Counted from the first letter of the stretch, positions 12,296 through 24,156 are shown. The stretch is 64,000 nt of DNA from Cylicocyclus nassatus (GCA_958299035.1 CATQJL010000112.1:65565117-65629116), one strand, 5' to 3'. Numbers and translations: made by a program. The notes: generated from the sequence alone by a model not told the origin.

Positions 12296-13234
12296 TCTTA
12301 TATATAAAGCTGAATGTCTGTTTGTATGTATGTATGTCTGTATGTATGTCTGTACGTATGTTCCGAATAGAAAATTCCATTTCTGAACCGATCCGGACCA
12401 ACTTGGCACACATACACTTCGGGCCCCGACGGGTGTCATAGGCTACTTTTCGTCATCGATCGATATCGATTTTATCGATTTTTATCGATTTTTTTGCTGA
12501 GTTCACCTACGGGGCTGGGAGTTGGCACAGGGGGGTAATCGAGCATGGGGATTCCGAATACAATATTGGTTTTCAGGATTATCGATTACTTTTATCGATT
12601 TTATCGATTTTTTTGCAAAGTTTGAGCTACGGGGCTGGGAGTTGGCACAGGAGGGTAATCGAGCATGGGGATTTCGAATACAATATTGGTTTTCAGGATT
12701 ATCGATTACTTTTATCGATTTTATCGATTTTTTTGCAAAGTTTGAGCTAGGGGGCTGGGAGTTGGCACAGGGGGGTAATCGAGCATGCTGATCATCCCCA
12801 AGGGGGGTGATCAGCATGCTGTTACACCCCTGTGCCAAATTCCAGCCCCCTAGCTCAAATTTTCAAAAAATCGATAAAATCGATAAAAGTAAAGGACGAT
12901 CTTGAAAACTAATATTGTATTCGTAATCTGCATGCTCGATTACCCCCCTGTGCAAACTCCCAGCCCGGCAGGTCAAACTTTACAAAAAAAATCGATAAAA
13001 TCGATAAAAGTAATGGGCGATCCTGAAAACTAATATTGTATTCGGAATCCCCATGCTCACTTCCCCCCTGTGCCAACTCCTAGCCCTGTAGGTGAACTCT
13101 GCAAAAAAGTCGATAAAAATCGGTAAAATCGACATCGATCGATAACGAAAAGTGGACTGTGACACCCGCCGGGGCCCGAAGTGTATGTGTGCCAAGTTTG
13201 GTGCGGATACGGCGGAGCCGGGTAAGCCAGCTAG
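12296..13234 (+). mobile_element. Shorter Helitron/HINE-like element closing the array
   Basis: Same 5' start and 3' GGCGGAGCCGGGTAAGCCAG-CTAG end, but only 939 bp. The left arm has two 120-bp units (GAGCATG at 12541, 12661 and 12781) and the right arm is shorter. It differs from the units 1-3 elements by many substitutions. The following base is T (TTAGAGTATAATATC), unlike the TGCACAATAAAA that follows units 1-3. This could be the ancestral insertion at the edge of the array. Confidence 0.78.
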
Positions 13235-13255
13235 TTAGAGTATAATATCAAACAA

Positions 13256-13485
13256 CTACCTGGCTTGGCTCCGCCTGACTCTGTGAATAATTTTCTTGTG
13301 ATCACCATAATCACTTCTCACTTACCCCTCTATGCCAATTCCCAGCCCCGTAGACCAAATTTTGCAAAAAATCGATAAAATTAATATCGATCAATGAGGA
13401 AGAGTAGCTTACGACATCCGCCCTGCCCCGAAGTGCATTTGCGCAAAGTTTGGTCCAGATCGGTTCAGAAATAAAAATTTCTTTT
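13256..13485 (-). mobile_element. Truncated Helitron/HINE-like relic
   Basis: In reverse complement it contains TTTCTGAACCGATCTGGACC, a short ATCGAT tract and a mutated 3' end GGCGGAGCCAAGCCAGGTAG. The 5' TATATAAAG/TGTCTG portion is missing. It lies 21 bp from the end of the array element, in opposite orientation. Confidence 0.7.
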
Positions 13486-13489
13486 TTTA

Positions 13490-15540
13490 ATTCATGCATC
13501 TTCCCGGTTACTCGGGGTCTGCCACTCTTGTAAGTCTCTTCCATAGTTCGCGGTTTAAGGCTTGTTTTCTTCGATCTTCAGTTCTTTCAGATCCGCTTTG
13601 ATCTTATCCGACCATTTCAGCTTTGGCCTTTCTCTTGACCTCTTTCCTGGTATATCTTCTAATGTGGCCGATCTGGAGATATAGCTTTCTTCTCTTCTTT
13701 GCACGTGACCGTACCATCAAAGTCTTCTTTCCTGTATCTCCTTAGCTATATTTTGGCGACCTTCATCGTTGCGCGTATGGTATATTGGTAACGTGGTCGA
13801 TCATAGTGACGCCTGCCGTCCATCGTAGCTTGCGTGTTTTCATCACACTCACTTTACGTTCGTCGCTTCGCATACACGGCTAACCTTCGCTGCCATATAG
13901 AGCTGTCGGGCGGATCACAATACGGTACTCAGCTTGCGTGACATCCGCTTATCGCATACGACTCCTGTGAGGCTTTTCTATTTTAATTCATCCTGGCAGC
14001 TACCACTGGGTCGTACCATCTGCGCAGATGCTTCCTAAGTATATGAAGGTAGTGGTCTTTTGACTGGCGTCTTCGATCTGTATGGTACCAGGCGTTTGAG
14101 CTCCCAGCTCCATGTACTCGGTCTTCGCGACACTGATCTTGCGGCCATGCAGCTCGAGTTCAGATTTCCACTTCTGCATCCGCCTCCAATTCATCCCTGC
14201 TTTTCGCCATCAGAATCACGTCATCTGCATACATCACGGCCCATGGAGGTTGACGTATGAAGTTTCTGACTATCGTGTCTACAACTGTGATGAAGAGGAG
14301 AGGTGACAGCACGGATCCTTGATGAACGCCGGCTTTTATCTGGAAGTCTTCCGATTCTCCTGCTGCTGTCTGTACGTGGCTGGTCGCATCTCTGTAGATC
14401 ATCTTTATCCACTGCACCTATTCTTCTGAAACCATGTGCTTCCGCAGCGCCCACCATATGATGTTATGCGGTACTTTATCGAACGCTTTCTCCAGGTCGA
14501 GGAATGCTACATGTAACTCACACTGCTTTTCTCGGCTTCTTTCCATCATTATTCTGACGGTATGGATGGCGTCGGTTGTACTGCATCCCTTGACGAATCC
14601 GCACTGATTGGATGCCAGCTCCACAATTCTTCGAAGTCGCCTTTCTGTTATTCTTTTGATGTCTCCTCGATTCTTCAATATCGGTATTGTTTACTTCTAT
14701 ACCGGTTGTCGAAGTCGTGCTAGCCGTGAGACTCCGGCCTGTCCACACTCCTTCCAGAACTCGTTGGAGACGTCATCTGGAGCAGTCGCCTTGCCGTTCT
14801 TGGTCTTCATTATGGCGATGCGGACTTCCTCTTCCGTGATTGCTGGTACCGGTCCATGTACAAGGTCGGCTGCAGTCGTCTCGACGCGTATTTGTAGCTC
14901 GTGGATGCCATCTCTGCGAAGTGTGCTCTCCATCTCTCGTTTATCTCTTGTGGCGTTCTCAGCACTTTTCCCTGCTTGTCTTTGATGTTGTAGAAGTGCT
15001 CCATTCTTTTGTAGCGTTTGTTCTTCTTCTTGCAATCCGATGCATCTCCCGCTTTCCTTCACGAGTCTTCTGTACAACTCTGCCACTTATGCTTCTTCAG
15101 CTTCTTCAGTTTTTTTCTTTGCTTCACTCTTCGCTGCTAAGTAATTCTGATAATTTTCTTCTTCTCTTATTTTCTGCCACAGCTTGTACGCCGTTTTCTT
15201 CCTCTTAATCACCGATTGGACGGTTTCGTCCCACCACCAAGTTTCGTTATCTAGTCTTGGCTTTCCTGGTTTCATACATCCCAGTAGATTCCTGCCATCA
15301 AATGTACGGACGTTTCTTCAGCTTCGCCCAAAATCGCTCCGGTTCGGATTCCAGTTCGGGTAGAGCTGACTCCATAGCTGCTGCTTGAGCGTTGTCTTTG
15401 AGCTTCCACCACTTGATGCGTATTCTGTTCTCCGTCATTGCCTTTCTACGGGGTTCTTCTTCAGCAGCAGCCTGACGCTGGATTTCGTGGGCAGAGCTTT
15501 TTGCCAAAGAAATTAAGCCGGATGCGGAACCGAACCTGTA
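13490..15540 (-). pseudogene. RTE-like non-LTR retrotransposon, 5'-truncated and frameshifted
   Basis: Minus-strand frames, broken by several frameshifts and stops, give a reverse transcriptase in order. The linker before RT includes ETWWWDETVQSVIKRKKTAY (about 15210). Next comes ITEEEVRIAIMKTKNGKA (about 14830). Motif A is FLDLEKAFDKVPHNIIWWAL (about 14480). The HQGSVLSPLLF block is near 14310 and the catalytic MYADDVILMA near 14230. After that is FIYLGSICADGT (about 14020). The C-terminal tail decays to about 13500, ending GRPRVTGKMHELKK. The endonuclease domain is absent, as expected of 5' truncation. The motif spacing fits the RTE clade, common in nematodes. It cannot be active in this copy. 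Confidence 0.85.
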
Positions 15541-17370
15541 ACCTTCCTCGCCGTAGTCACGGGCACTAACCTCTCGGCCAACTCTGCTCTAGAAGGAAAA
15601 ATTTCCATTCGGAACATATCAGGCTGCTGCATAACTTTTCTTCGATTCAAATTTTCAAATTCAAAATGTCATAACTTTTTTCAGAATCAACTCTTGTATG
15701 ATCTCAGTTTCTGTGTGTTGAGTAGTTCTTTGGCTATCACCGCAATACTATTCCTTGCGAAAAACCTCCTTTTTTGACATGGCAGTGCTCTGAAGGCAGG
15801 CATACTGAGTAGTCATGGGCAATAGAAAAAATTTCGAAAATTATTCTATGGCCCAAAAAAGCTTATAAGATCTTTGGTGCCGAGAGCTTTTCTTGAACGA
15901 TCGAAAACGAAACCGTTTTTCAACCTCGTTATAGCACACGTGTTTATCAAATTTCAAATGATGAAAATTTTACGCTTGCCGAGACGGGTGAAAGTAACTG
16001 GTGGCTGGGCTCTGCTAGCTCTTGCTTTACTCTAGCGCCTCCAACACTAGACTTATCGATTGCCTGTATTCACGGAAAATCAATGCCTATGAACTTTCGT
16101 ACAAATGATTATTCTTCAACAACAACAAGTTTTGCTAAAAACTTTTTTTTACTGAAAGTGGGTTCATGCAATGCTGTATTGTTTCATCCTTATTCCGTGA
16201 CCAATACAAAGACTTGACTTGGAGAGCATATGGTAGAGGTTTTCTTGCAAGAACATTTCTATTAGCTGGAAACATGTCTCGATCATCTGGAGATCATAGG
16301 CCTGCAATTTCGTCACAATTATTAAAATATGATATGTGGTAAAAAGAGCAAAAAGCGCCCTCTGTTGGTTAAATAATATCGCATTACAAGTGAAAATCTC
16401 TTCGAACGGCTTGTACAGCGCAAAAATCCAACAGAACTTATACAGCAGCCTAGTATTACAGACAAACATACAGACAAACAAACATTCAGTTACATATAAG
16501 ACTGCGTATGAACGCTTTTAGTCTTACCGTTTTTAAACGCAAAACACGCTCAACTTCTCCGCGGAAAGGGCGCTCCGATTTTTCTAGGGTTTTTGGGACT
16601 TTTATGACTTTCGATTCAACAAAATTTCTCGACCTAGGGCTGTCGCTAGCATATACTCTACACCCTTTCCCAGTCTGTTCCACTTCCAAACAATATACAA
16701 AACATTTCGAAAAATCAATTTTACTTTGGAAGAATGGTTGATTTTAGGACTTGGCGTTTTGTTGTTCAGATTTTCAAAACATAGAGGTGTAGTTTTCTGT
16801 GCGCAAACTATCCGCTAGGTTTTAAAGTTAACATGCATTTGAGAATTGAATTTGTAGAACAGTTTATAACCGTATCAATTATGCTCCCTTTTGCGTGATT
16901 ATGTTCGCCTTCTCAGAAAGAAACTGCTGTGTGTTGATACGAAGCTTCGGCATGGGACTTTGATGTAAGCAGTAAATTATCTGTAATAAGGAAAATTCGT
17001 ATCCCACTTTCCAAAAGACAACAAACCTGATTAGGCGAGCCGGTTTTCTGCCTCTCACAATGTCCAAAAACTGTATTGAATTTTTTGACTAACTGAAACC
17101 AAGCTTGTACATGATGCTTTTGTATCGGCACGAAATCGCACTCACGTACTGATACGGTTTGTCGTCTTTATAGGAATATAAATCGTTGGCATACCTAGGG
17201 GATAGAGCATTGACAACTAATATACCTGAAACATCCAAGTTTAGCTTGATAGGTCGTTTTTATTACCCTAGTTTCAGGTGTACAAGGCCGCAGCCTTATT
17301 GCTCGGAATGCGGACACGAACTCTGCTTGAAACTTCGTGGGGCGAACTAAGCGAGAGCAACGCCCACTCA
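15541..17370. other. No gene recognised
   Basis: AT-rich DNA with only short frames (60-105 codons) that lack splice-consistent extension or known motifs. No TIR pair was resolved here. Confidence 0.4.
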
Positions 17371-17828
17371 CAAGGGAAGGAAGGTTGGTCGAAGTGGCCT
17401 TTTGAGATGAGGTGTATAATGGCTTGTAGAGCTTGGAGAGCTGATTCCAAATCTACCTTTGCTATCTGCTGCGGGCTTTTGGGCGTTATGAAGGTTTTTG
17501 TGAGTAAAAATCTGAATGCAAAATAGGGTAAAATCAGTCGTAACTTTTTCCCGATGTTTAAATAAGGCAGCAACGGATTGGCATATTTAAATCAAGAATA
17601 TTCGTTGCACCGAGTGACCCAACTACCACTTAAGCCCTATTAAAAAATTTTACAACTGATTTTAGTCTACTCTTGCATTCAGATTTTTACTCACAAAAAC
17701 CTTCATAACTCCTCGCCCAGAAGCTCGCAGCAGATAGCAAAGGTAGATTTGGAATCAACGTTCCAAGCTCTACAAGAAAGTATCCATCTCATTTCAAAAG
17801 GCCACTTCGACCAACCTTCCTTTCCTTG
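17371..17828. mobile_element. PIF/Harbinger-like palindromic MITE (CAAGGGAAG family)
   Basis: The ends are CAAGGGAAGGAAGGTTGGTC and its complement at 17828. The target duplication is TCA (17368-17370 and 17829-17831). The arms pair for more than 150 bp, including CAAATCTACCTTTGCTATCT and TTTTTGTGAGTAAAAATCTG, so the element is nearly a fold-back. The 82-codon and 99-codon frames across it are palindrome shadows. The 3-bp TNA duplication suggests PIF/Harbinger but no transposase is present. Confidence 0.75.
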
Positions 17829-18561
17829 TCAGAGCAACCGCTTTACGAGACAAAGGCGCGAACGCCAAAGCCAAATGCCAAAAGCCTCCTTCATTTTAAA
17901 CAGCCCCGGTTTCACTCAGAACTACATATGAAAGGTCCCAAGTATTAGCTAAAGAAAGTTCCCGTTTCAAGTATTAGCTAAGGAAAGTTCCCGACTTGCG
18001 CAAATTTTTTTTCAAACTGCTGCAACTTCAAGAGGTTGATCTTTTTTCAAAGTGCAATTTTTGCGCAAAGACAATGTTGTCTGCAAGATGCGCATATTGG
18101 GTCGTCAGCACCTCATTTTGGGTCACCAACATGCGCAGTAGGGCAAAAGATCGACTTAAAATTTGGCCTGTTAGCGCAGAAATCTGTCAAGTCCGAAGAG
18201 GGTTGGAGAGCTTGTACTCGGTGGTTATAGAGAACTCTGCTAGGGCTGATTATGACTATACCACAATTTTAGATCACAAGCTATAAAAGATTTTCTCGAA
18301 AATTTGAAAAATCGACCAATTTTGCGCCCTGAAAATGCCTCATTTTTTTGAGTGAATGAATTTGAAATCTATCTTTTTCTCACGGAATTAATCAAATCTT
18401 TGATTGCTGCAAATATTGTTGGAGTAATGACTTGCACATCTTTTGGTGAAATTTTCGTCGTAGCACAGGCTTCCCTTTTTGATGTGTAGAACACGGTTTG
18501 ATATCGATAAAAACTGGTTGCGAGTTTGGAAAGTTTAGGCTTTCTTTTACAGGGTCATATA
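17829..18561. other. No gene recognised between MITEs
   Basis: AT-rich intergenic-type sequence. A direct repeat AAGTATTAGCTAAGGAAAGT occurs twice near 17939-17990. No coding evidence. Confidence 0.4.
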
Positions 18562-19241
18562 CAGGGTGTCCCAAAAAAATGTATCGAACGTTTGATCGTT
18601 AATATCTCTCTTCTCAAGAAGTGTTTTGCCTTGCTTTAGGTGCCAATCTGTAGAGCTGGCTTTAGCTTAGATTTGCATTATAGAACGAATCACCCATCTC
18701 TCTTCATAACTGTAGGATTACGGTAGAAATTTAAAACATATGGTGTCAATGTGAAAAAGGCTGCCGTTTCAGAATTTTTCAAAAAAATGTGAAAACTTGT
18801 GTATTGGGGTTTTCATGGACGCTGAGTTCAATACTCAACTATCCACAAGATTAAGAAGCTTTCTAAACGGTGTAACTGCACTTTTTAGGAATATTGGAAA
18901 AATGGCCGCTACCTCTTACCTGGCATAACTCTTCAATGAAGCATCATAATAAGTTGGGAACTTTACAGTTATAATCAGCAACTCTAATTAGCTTAGTGTA
19001 AAAGTTTTCAGGCTGTTTTGTTTCCTTTCTGGGGCAAAATATGGCCTTTCATTGCTTAAAACCCTCTTTAAAGTTTCTACCGTAATCCTGCAGTAATGAA
19101 TAAAGATGAGTGATTCGTTCTATAATGCAAATCTAAGTTAAAACCAGCTCTACAGATTGGTACCTGAAGCAAGGGAAAAGATTTCTTTGGAAGAGAGATA
19201 TTAACGATCAAACGTTCGATAAATTTTTTTGGAACACCATG
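18562..19241. mobile_element. Mariner-like MITE with long TIRs (CAGGGTGTCCC family)
   Basis: It starts CAGGGTGTCCCAAAAAAATG and the other end reads CATGGTGTTCCAAAAAAATT in reverse complement. TIRs extend about 170 bp, sharing TCGAACGTTTGATCGTTAAT and TACCGTAATCCT. It is flanked by TA (18560-18561 and 19242-19243). It is 680 bp with no transposase. A diverged sibling lies at 58212-58880. Confidence 0.85.
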
Positions 19242-19247
19242 TATGTA

Positions 19248-20234
19248 TTAGGTTGTGCAATAAGTTCTGTCCCATTTTTTCTTTCAATTTTTCATCAACA
19301 ATATTTACTTATTTGGAATAAAGAGTACATGCTTTTTTGAAAGCTTCAAGCCTGCTCTACAAATTCGTATGCATTACCCCCCCCCCCACTTAGCGGGATT
19401 GCGAAATAAAATTACTAGGATGAGCCAAAAGTAATGAGAGCTTCGTATCTTATTTTAAATCTATTCTCAAATTAGGTAGAATGTAAACAGGCAAATGCTC
19501 TAAAGGTATCCGATACGGCTTTTCTTCCTCTTTCCAGCAGTCAAAATTTCCAGCCAAATCACTTCGTAGTTGATGAAATATTTGCAAAAATTTTGAACAC
19601 AAAGCGTTTGCCGTTCAAATTCTATGGTTTTTTTTTCAAACTTTCAAAAAAATTCTAGATTGTGGTAATTTGAAACGGTAAGCGCTTGAATATTTTGCAA
19701 AATCAAGGTTTGATGATAAACTACTTTCAAAGCTCCCAAATTCGAAAGATTTGCAAAATGAACGCATTTTTGTTTTGAGCCATTTTTTGAAAATTCGAGG
19801 CTTTTGCAAAAATGATTTTAAAAGGCCTCAAAATTCTAGTTTCGAAATGCCTAAATAGTGGTTTGCATCAAGCAGGGCCTGCTTTGTTTTTAAGTCATCG
19901 CATTTGTTCGAAAACCTCAAAATAAAAATTTTGAGGATTAGCTAAACTTAAGGAAAGCAAAAATGACGGGTTCAAAATTTGGGAAATTTTTTCGACAACA
20001 CAGAAGTCAACTGGGCCATTGGCCTCACTGCTTGAAAAAAAGAAAAGCTACGTTTTATACAGTTTAGTGTACTCTTCTATTGCTATTCTACACGAGTTGC
20101 GGAAAGTTCGAAATGGGGAGCTATAAGTTCTCATTACTTTTGACTCAACCTAATATATACACTTTGAAAAACCCAATGCAAAATTGTGGGAAAATCGAAA
20201 GAGAAAATGGGACTGAACTTATTACACAACCTAA
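19248..20234. mobile_element. Mariner-like element, host of a nested mariner
   Basis: The left end is TTAGGTTGTGCAATAAGTTC and the right end in reverse complement TTAGGTTGTGTAATAAGTTC, both followed by matching GTCCCATTTT. TA lies at both borders (19246-19247 and 20235-20236). It is interrupted by a second element at 19415-20153, leaving only about 250 bp of its own. Confidence 0.85.
19415..20153. mobile_element. Mariner-like MITE nested in 19248-20234
   Basis: The left end CTAGGATGAGCCAAAAGTAA and the reverse-complemented right end TTAGGTTGAGTCAAAAGTAA both continue TGAGAGCTT/TGAGAACTT. TA lies at 19413-19414 and 20154-20155. It is 739 bp with no intact transposase frame. Confidence 0.82.
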
Positions 20235-21743
20235 TAAAATATTTGTCATTAAGATTCGACCGAGGCGAAAAAAAAAGTTTGAAAATGAAACAATTCCCAA
20301 AACTGCCCGGAAACTTTTCACAACCTAATAGAAAGGAAATGACTTTTTCACCAATGCCGACGCGTCTATTTGACGGCGACCATCGTCTGTTGCCATTACT
20401 ATCGATAACAAAATGCGTTATTTACCGCACTTGAGTTGATGACTATTGGCCAACAGCTTTCACATTCTCACAAAGGACATAAAATCATTTGTCAATAACA
20501 TTCACTCGTTTCGGCTATTCATGCACGTTTTCTTCTGCATTTGCTGTTCAACTTTGTGTTTACAAGAAAAGTTTCATGACTTTCCTTTGTTGTTCTCAAA
20601 ACTTTCTTTTATGCTATATTTTCTGAAAAAACAAAATAAGAAAGAAAGATGCGAAGTCCTTCCGCATTTATGGCTAACACATGTCAAACTCAAGTAGTAA
20701 GGACTTCCAAACGTAAGTAATAATCAGGCTCACGACCACACTGTTAGGAGAAGCTTTTAAGGATGTAAATTTATGCAAGGAGTATGCATGAAGAGCGAAA
20801 AAAATTCGGATACAAATACTTTATACTTATGTGACTTGGCACATTTGAAAGCCATTAATGAGTCAAAATTACTGAGATCCAAGAACGGCTGCCCTACCAT
20901 CCACGTCGACATTTAGAGGTCGACTCATCTCACACGCTTAGAACCTTTTGACGACACTTTTTGGGGCGGAACGAGGCTAGTCAGGATGAAGGAGGCTGGT
21001 AGGTTAGACGCTAGATCAAATTTCTATTAATCCGGGCGTCTGAAGAAGAGGGTTGGGCAAAACGTTAGGCCGTTACTACCAAAAAAGACTCGCTACTACC
21101 AATTTAATGCCCTACTAGCCTCGCTTGGCCTACTCACCTGCACAATACATACCTGAGACAACCAAAAATACCCTATTTTCCAAAACTTTCTTGTAGCACA
21201 TGTATTTCGAAGCTTTTCGGGGGCGTAGCTGATGCCACAACCCTTTTTTCCAGATTTTAGGGGTTGGGGTCCGCAAAAATTTTGAGAAGTCCCCTATATT
21301 TTTTTCGGAGTGCGTGGCTAACGCCACGCACCTTCATTTAAAATTTTTTTTGCGCGCCCCCCCCCCCACCCCCTCCGCGGGCCGAAATCCTGGGTACGCT
21401 ATTGCATGGTGTCGAGGAATTCATGCATTCGAAAATGAGCCCAGGTGCAAGCTCCTGGAATGACTGCCGGCTGAGTTACAAGCCCGCAAAGCGGTGAAGT
21501 TAGTGGGGGGAAGACGAGTCATGTGCACGCACTGTCAAGAACCACTTTCAGCAAAGAAACCCATCAGCACACGTCCGATGCATAGAGGATGGCAAACAGC
21601 ATACATTTTACCCGAATAGCTTTGTTGGAATGTCTTGTTGAATTTCATGTGAAGAAATTTGGTTTGAAGAAGGGAATTAGAAGTTATTTTTTGAAATATA
21701 AAATAAAATTCAAGCTCGGGTTTTTTGGAAGTAAACACTTTAC
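20235..21743. other. No gene recognised; isolated mariner end
   Basis: A lone right-hand mariner terminus (CACAACCTAATA) sits near 20319-20330 without a visible partner. A C-homopolymer lies near 21359. Frames of 60-83 codons show no family resemblance. Confidence 0.4.
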
Positions 21744-21910
21744 CCTAATTTCACGCGTATAAGGCACACTTTTTCGATTATACATCGCAGGATTCTCTCA
21801 AGCAATATACAGCACGTTATAGGGTCCTTTGGTTGTAAAATCCTTTGGCTTGTCTGGGCTGGTCGATTTAGGGGAAAAAAACTCAAGCGCCTTATACGCG
21901 TGAAATTAGG
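21744..21910. mobile_element. Short MITE, about 167 bp
   Basis: TIR CCTAATTTCACGCGTATAAG at the left, matched by its complement ending at 21910. The following bases extend the match to GGC. The flanks read TTA-C and A-TAA, so a TA duplication is possible. Non-coding. Confidence 0.7.
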
Positions 21911-23150
21911 ATAATTATTGTCCTCGATGAACTATACTATATAGTGTGCTTATCTATCCGAAAAACTTTTATTTTTGCTCCGAGAAAAGTCCTAAAAGAA
22001 AATTTTTGCGTTCGAAGAATTATTGTCCGCGACATTCTGACGCGGCCGTTTTCGTACTTTTTTTTGAGAAAGATTCTAAAATTTTGTATCACATGTTTTC
22101 CAGGAAGCGCGATGTGTGAGGTGTAGCTCTTGATAATCCCTATCACCGCACGCAATCCAATCATTTTTTCATCTTTGTTTTGCATCTGAAAATGAGCGAT
22201 GAAAAAAAGGAGGGTAACTTGTCCGCAACTTTTTGGTGATCGTTGTATATGCGTCTGAGGTAAGTTTTGTTTGTCATGGGAAGGTACAAAAATTTGCTGG
22301 GTATATGGACCGGAAATTGGCCAAATCCTCCAAGTTTTTTACTCGTTTAATTTTACATGGAAATTCTGATTAGATTGCTTGTGATCAAAAGGTTCTGAAA
22401 AGTGTTTACCACCGCTGGGACTCCAATCTTAAACGAAAAAATATTTCATTCAATTGAGCTAGGCTGATACATGTATTTTTTCCCGAGCTTCTCCTCGCAA
22501 TCCTCATAAACCCGTTTGCTTTTTTTTTCAAGACTATGTTCAGCCTGCACCGTAAGCCATCTGTGCCACTCCCTGTGCCTGGCTCTATCAAATTGTGACT
22601 TTGTGCGCGCTAATGCAATGGCAAAAAAACTATATTAACAAAAATATTTGCATCTTGTACTTGTAAAGTTAGGGTACTTTTATCTTTAATACTGATATCA
22701 AATGTTGATAATTAGTACTGACTGATATTGGCTTAGAATTCAATTTATTTTTGGCACTTGACTGAACCTATATTATAAGAAGAAATTAAAAATTACACTC
22801 GTATCATCGAAATGCTGCAAATTGAATTTTTACCCTTTTGTGCGCTTTCCATAAAACTTCTAGAGTTGTCGTGCAAAGCAGTTGACCTCGAAAATGTCAG
22901 CTCAGAAAGCCAAAATAGCATATAGAGAATTAGAGATAAAACGATCAAAGCAGGTTGACGTCGAATTTTTTACCTCAACGGAATTAGCGAGCTAAATTGT
23001 TGTTAATCGAAACTATACCGAACAGATTATGTGCAAGTTAAGGTCTTTCAGCGGATGTTTTCTTAAAACAACACTACACATAAACTGATCATTTGGAAAA
23101 AAGTTACATCATGCAGATATACAAAATTGTCGAGTTATTTCAAAGGGAAT
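21911..23150. other. No element resolved; downstream side of the methyltransferase gene
   Basis: AT-rich DNA. Later exons of the minus-strand methyltransferase could lie here, but every acceptor I tried (near 23070, 23000 and 22820) gives an immediate stop in the required phase. Confidence 0.35.
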
Positions 23151-23803
23151 TTATAACAACGCAATTTTTTCATGATGCGAAAGCAATAGCGTACCTTGTT
23201 TGGACAGCAAAGTCGCGATATTTTTCAAAACATCTTCGTCGGTAAATGATTTGTGAGGGCAAAGAAAATCACTTTCAAACTGTGGCAAACATGCATCCAG
23301 CAGTATTGCGTTGTAAGAAGCTCCTGAGTAATGTCATTAATCGCCATGCTTATACAGAGACAAGCAAACCTTTCTTAGCCCTTTCAGCTAGAAATGTAAT
23401 TCCATCGGTCAGGATGACTCGTTGGTGATCATCTTCTAAAAGGCCAAACCACTTTCTAGCTGCGTTCAGCATTTGTCCGCTGATCTCCACAACGGTTATA
23501 TCCATCTGATAATCAAACGCTTTGCACTGCAGCTTCTTTGCAGTAAGTGAACCAACCCGAGGAAATGTTTGATGCAGGAAGCTAGTAACTGTTCCACCTC
23601 CTAAACCAATTGATAAAATATTGGCATCACAATCTTCGGACAGATTGAAGCGATCGCTAACAAATAATGACTCTGAAGAGGAAATGCCACTTTCAGTAAT
23701 AGAAAACATCCACTACCAATCATTGTGTAGTAGAAATTAATTTCTAGAAGCGCGGTCCTATCTATTCTCCACCGTGATGTATCGAAACTCTCTTCCGTTA
23801 ATG
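23151..23803 (-). CDS. METTL13/spermidine-synthase-like methyltransferase, partial
   Basis: Four exons on the minus strand join in a consistent phase: 23803-23717, 23672-23557, 23505-23370 and 23323-23195. The introns are 44, 51 and 46 bp, each GT...AG. The 51-bp intron is a multiple of three and reads open, which is why one frame seems to continue through it. The product is a class I SAM-dependent methyltransferase fold. Visible elements in order are SRWRIDRTALLEINFYYTMI, motif I NILSIGLGGGTVTSFLHQTF, post-I MDITVVEISGQMLNAARKWF, then DDHQRVILTDGITFLAERAK, and SYNAILLDACLPQFESDFLC with the conserved DAC. This matches a METTL13-like family that is multicopy in nematodes; substrate unknown. 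The N-terminus is not found. Reading through the last donor gives a short tail and stop at 23151-23153, so it may be C-terminally truncated or have further exons. Confidence 0.8.
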
Positions 23804-24156
23804 CTGAAAATCGTAAACATCAAAAAAACCGCTATGTATGTGTGACATAGCTTGTGGCTACTAGGATGCCGTTATAGTAGACACTCTTTGTACACATTAA
23901 AAACATGTATATATTGCTATAAGTTCAGTCAGCACATTTAATGATGCTTCGCTGCTCTAGCACTTTAATGTGTTTTTTTTTGCTTCGAACCTTAGAAGAG
24001 TAGCAGTTCGTATGCACGTACATCCTGCTGAGGAGAAGGAAAGAAATGTAAAGAAAACGCCTCACATCTCATTTAAATACCTCTGTCTCTTGTTTTGCCC
24101 ATGTCATAATGGGTGACAACGCATTGCCATGTAGCATGATTTTCCAATGTATTGTA
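23804..24156. other. Probable intron or 5' flank of the methyltransferase gene
   Basis: Upstream on the minus strand. A TTTTCAG acceptor abuts exon 23803 and demands a preceding exon in phase 1, which I cannot identify. A mariner-like element begins at 24157, so an intron has probably been enlarged by insertion. Confidence 0.35.

Larger units (their letters stand above)
914..13234 (+). repeat. 3.7-kb head-to-tail tandem array, 3 full units plus a partial
   Basis: The string CTTCTAAAGCGAGAATAAAG starts at 914, 4621, 8326 and 12031, giving periods of 3707, 3705 and 3705 bp. Units are nearly identical, differing by scattered substitutions and homopolymer indels. Some variants are shared by units 1 and 3 against unit 2 (for example ACTTTACGAC versus ACTTTGCGAC near 3213/6919/10624), so the copies are not simple sequencing duplicates. 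Each unit contains about 265 bp of left flank, a Helitron-like element of about 1.42 kb, and about 2.02 kb of other DNA. The fourth unit ends at the CTAG of its own shorter Helitron-like element, after which the sequence is unrelated. Confidence 0.95.

Noticed and set aside
14608..15208. Plus-strand ORFs of 122-125 codons
   Set aside because: Antisense shadows of the minus-strand RTE-like reverse transcriptase.
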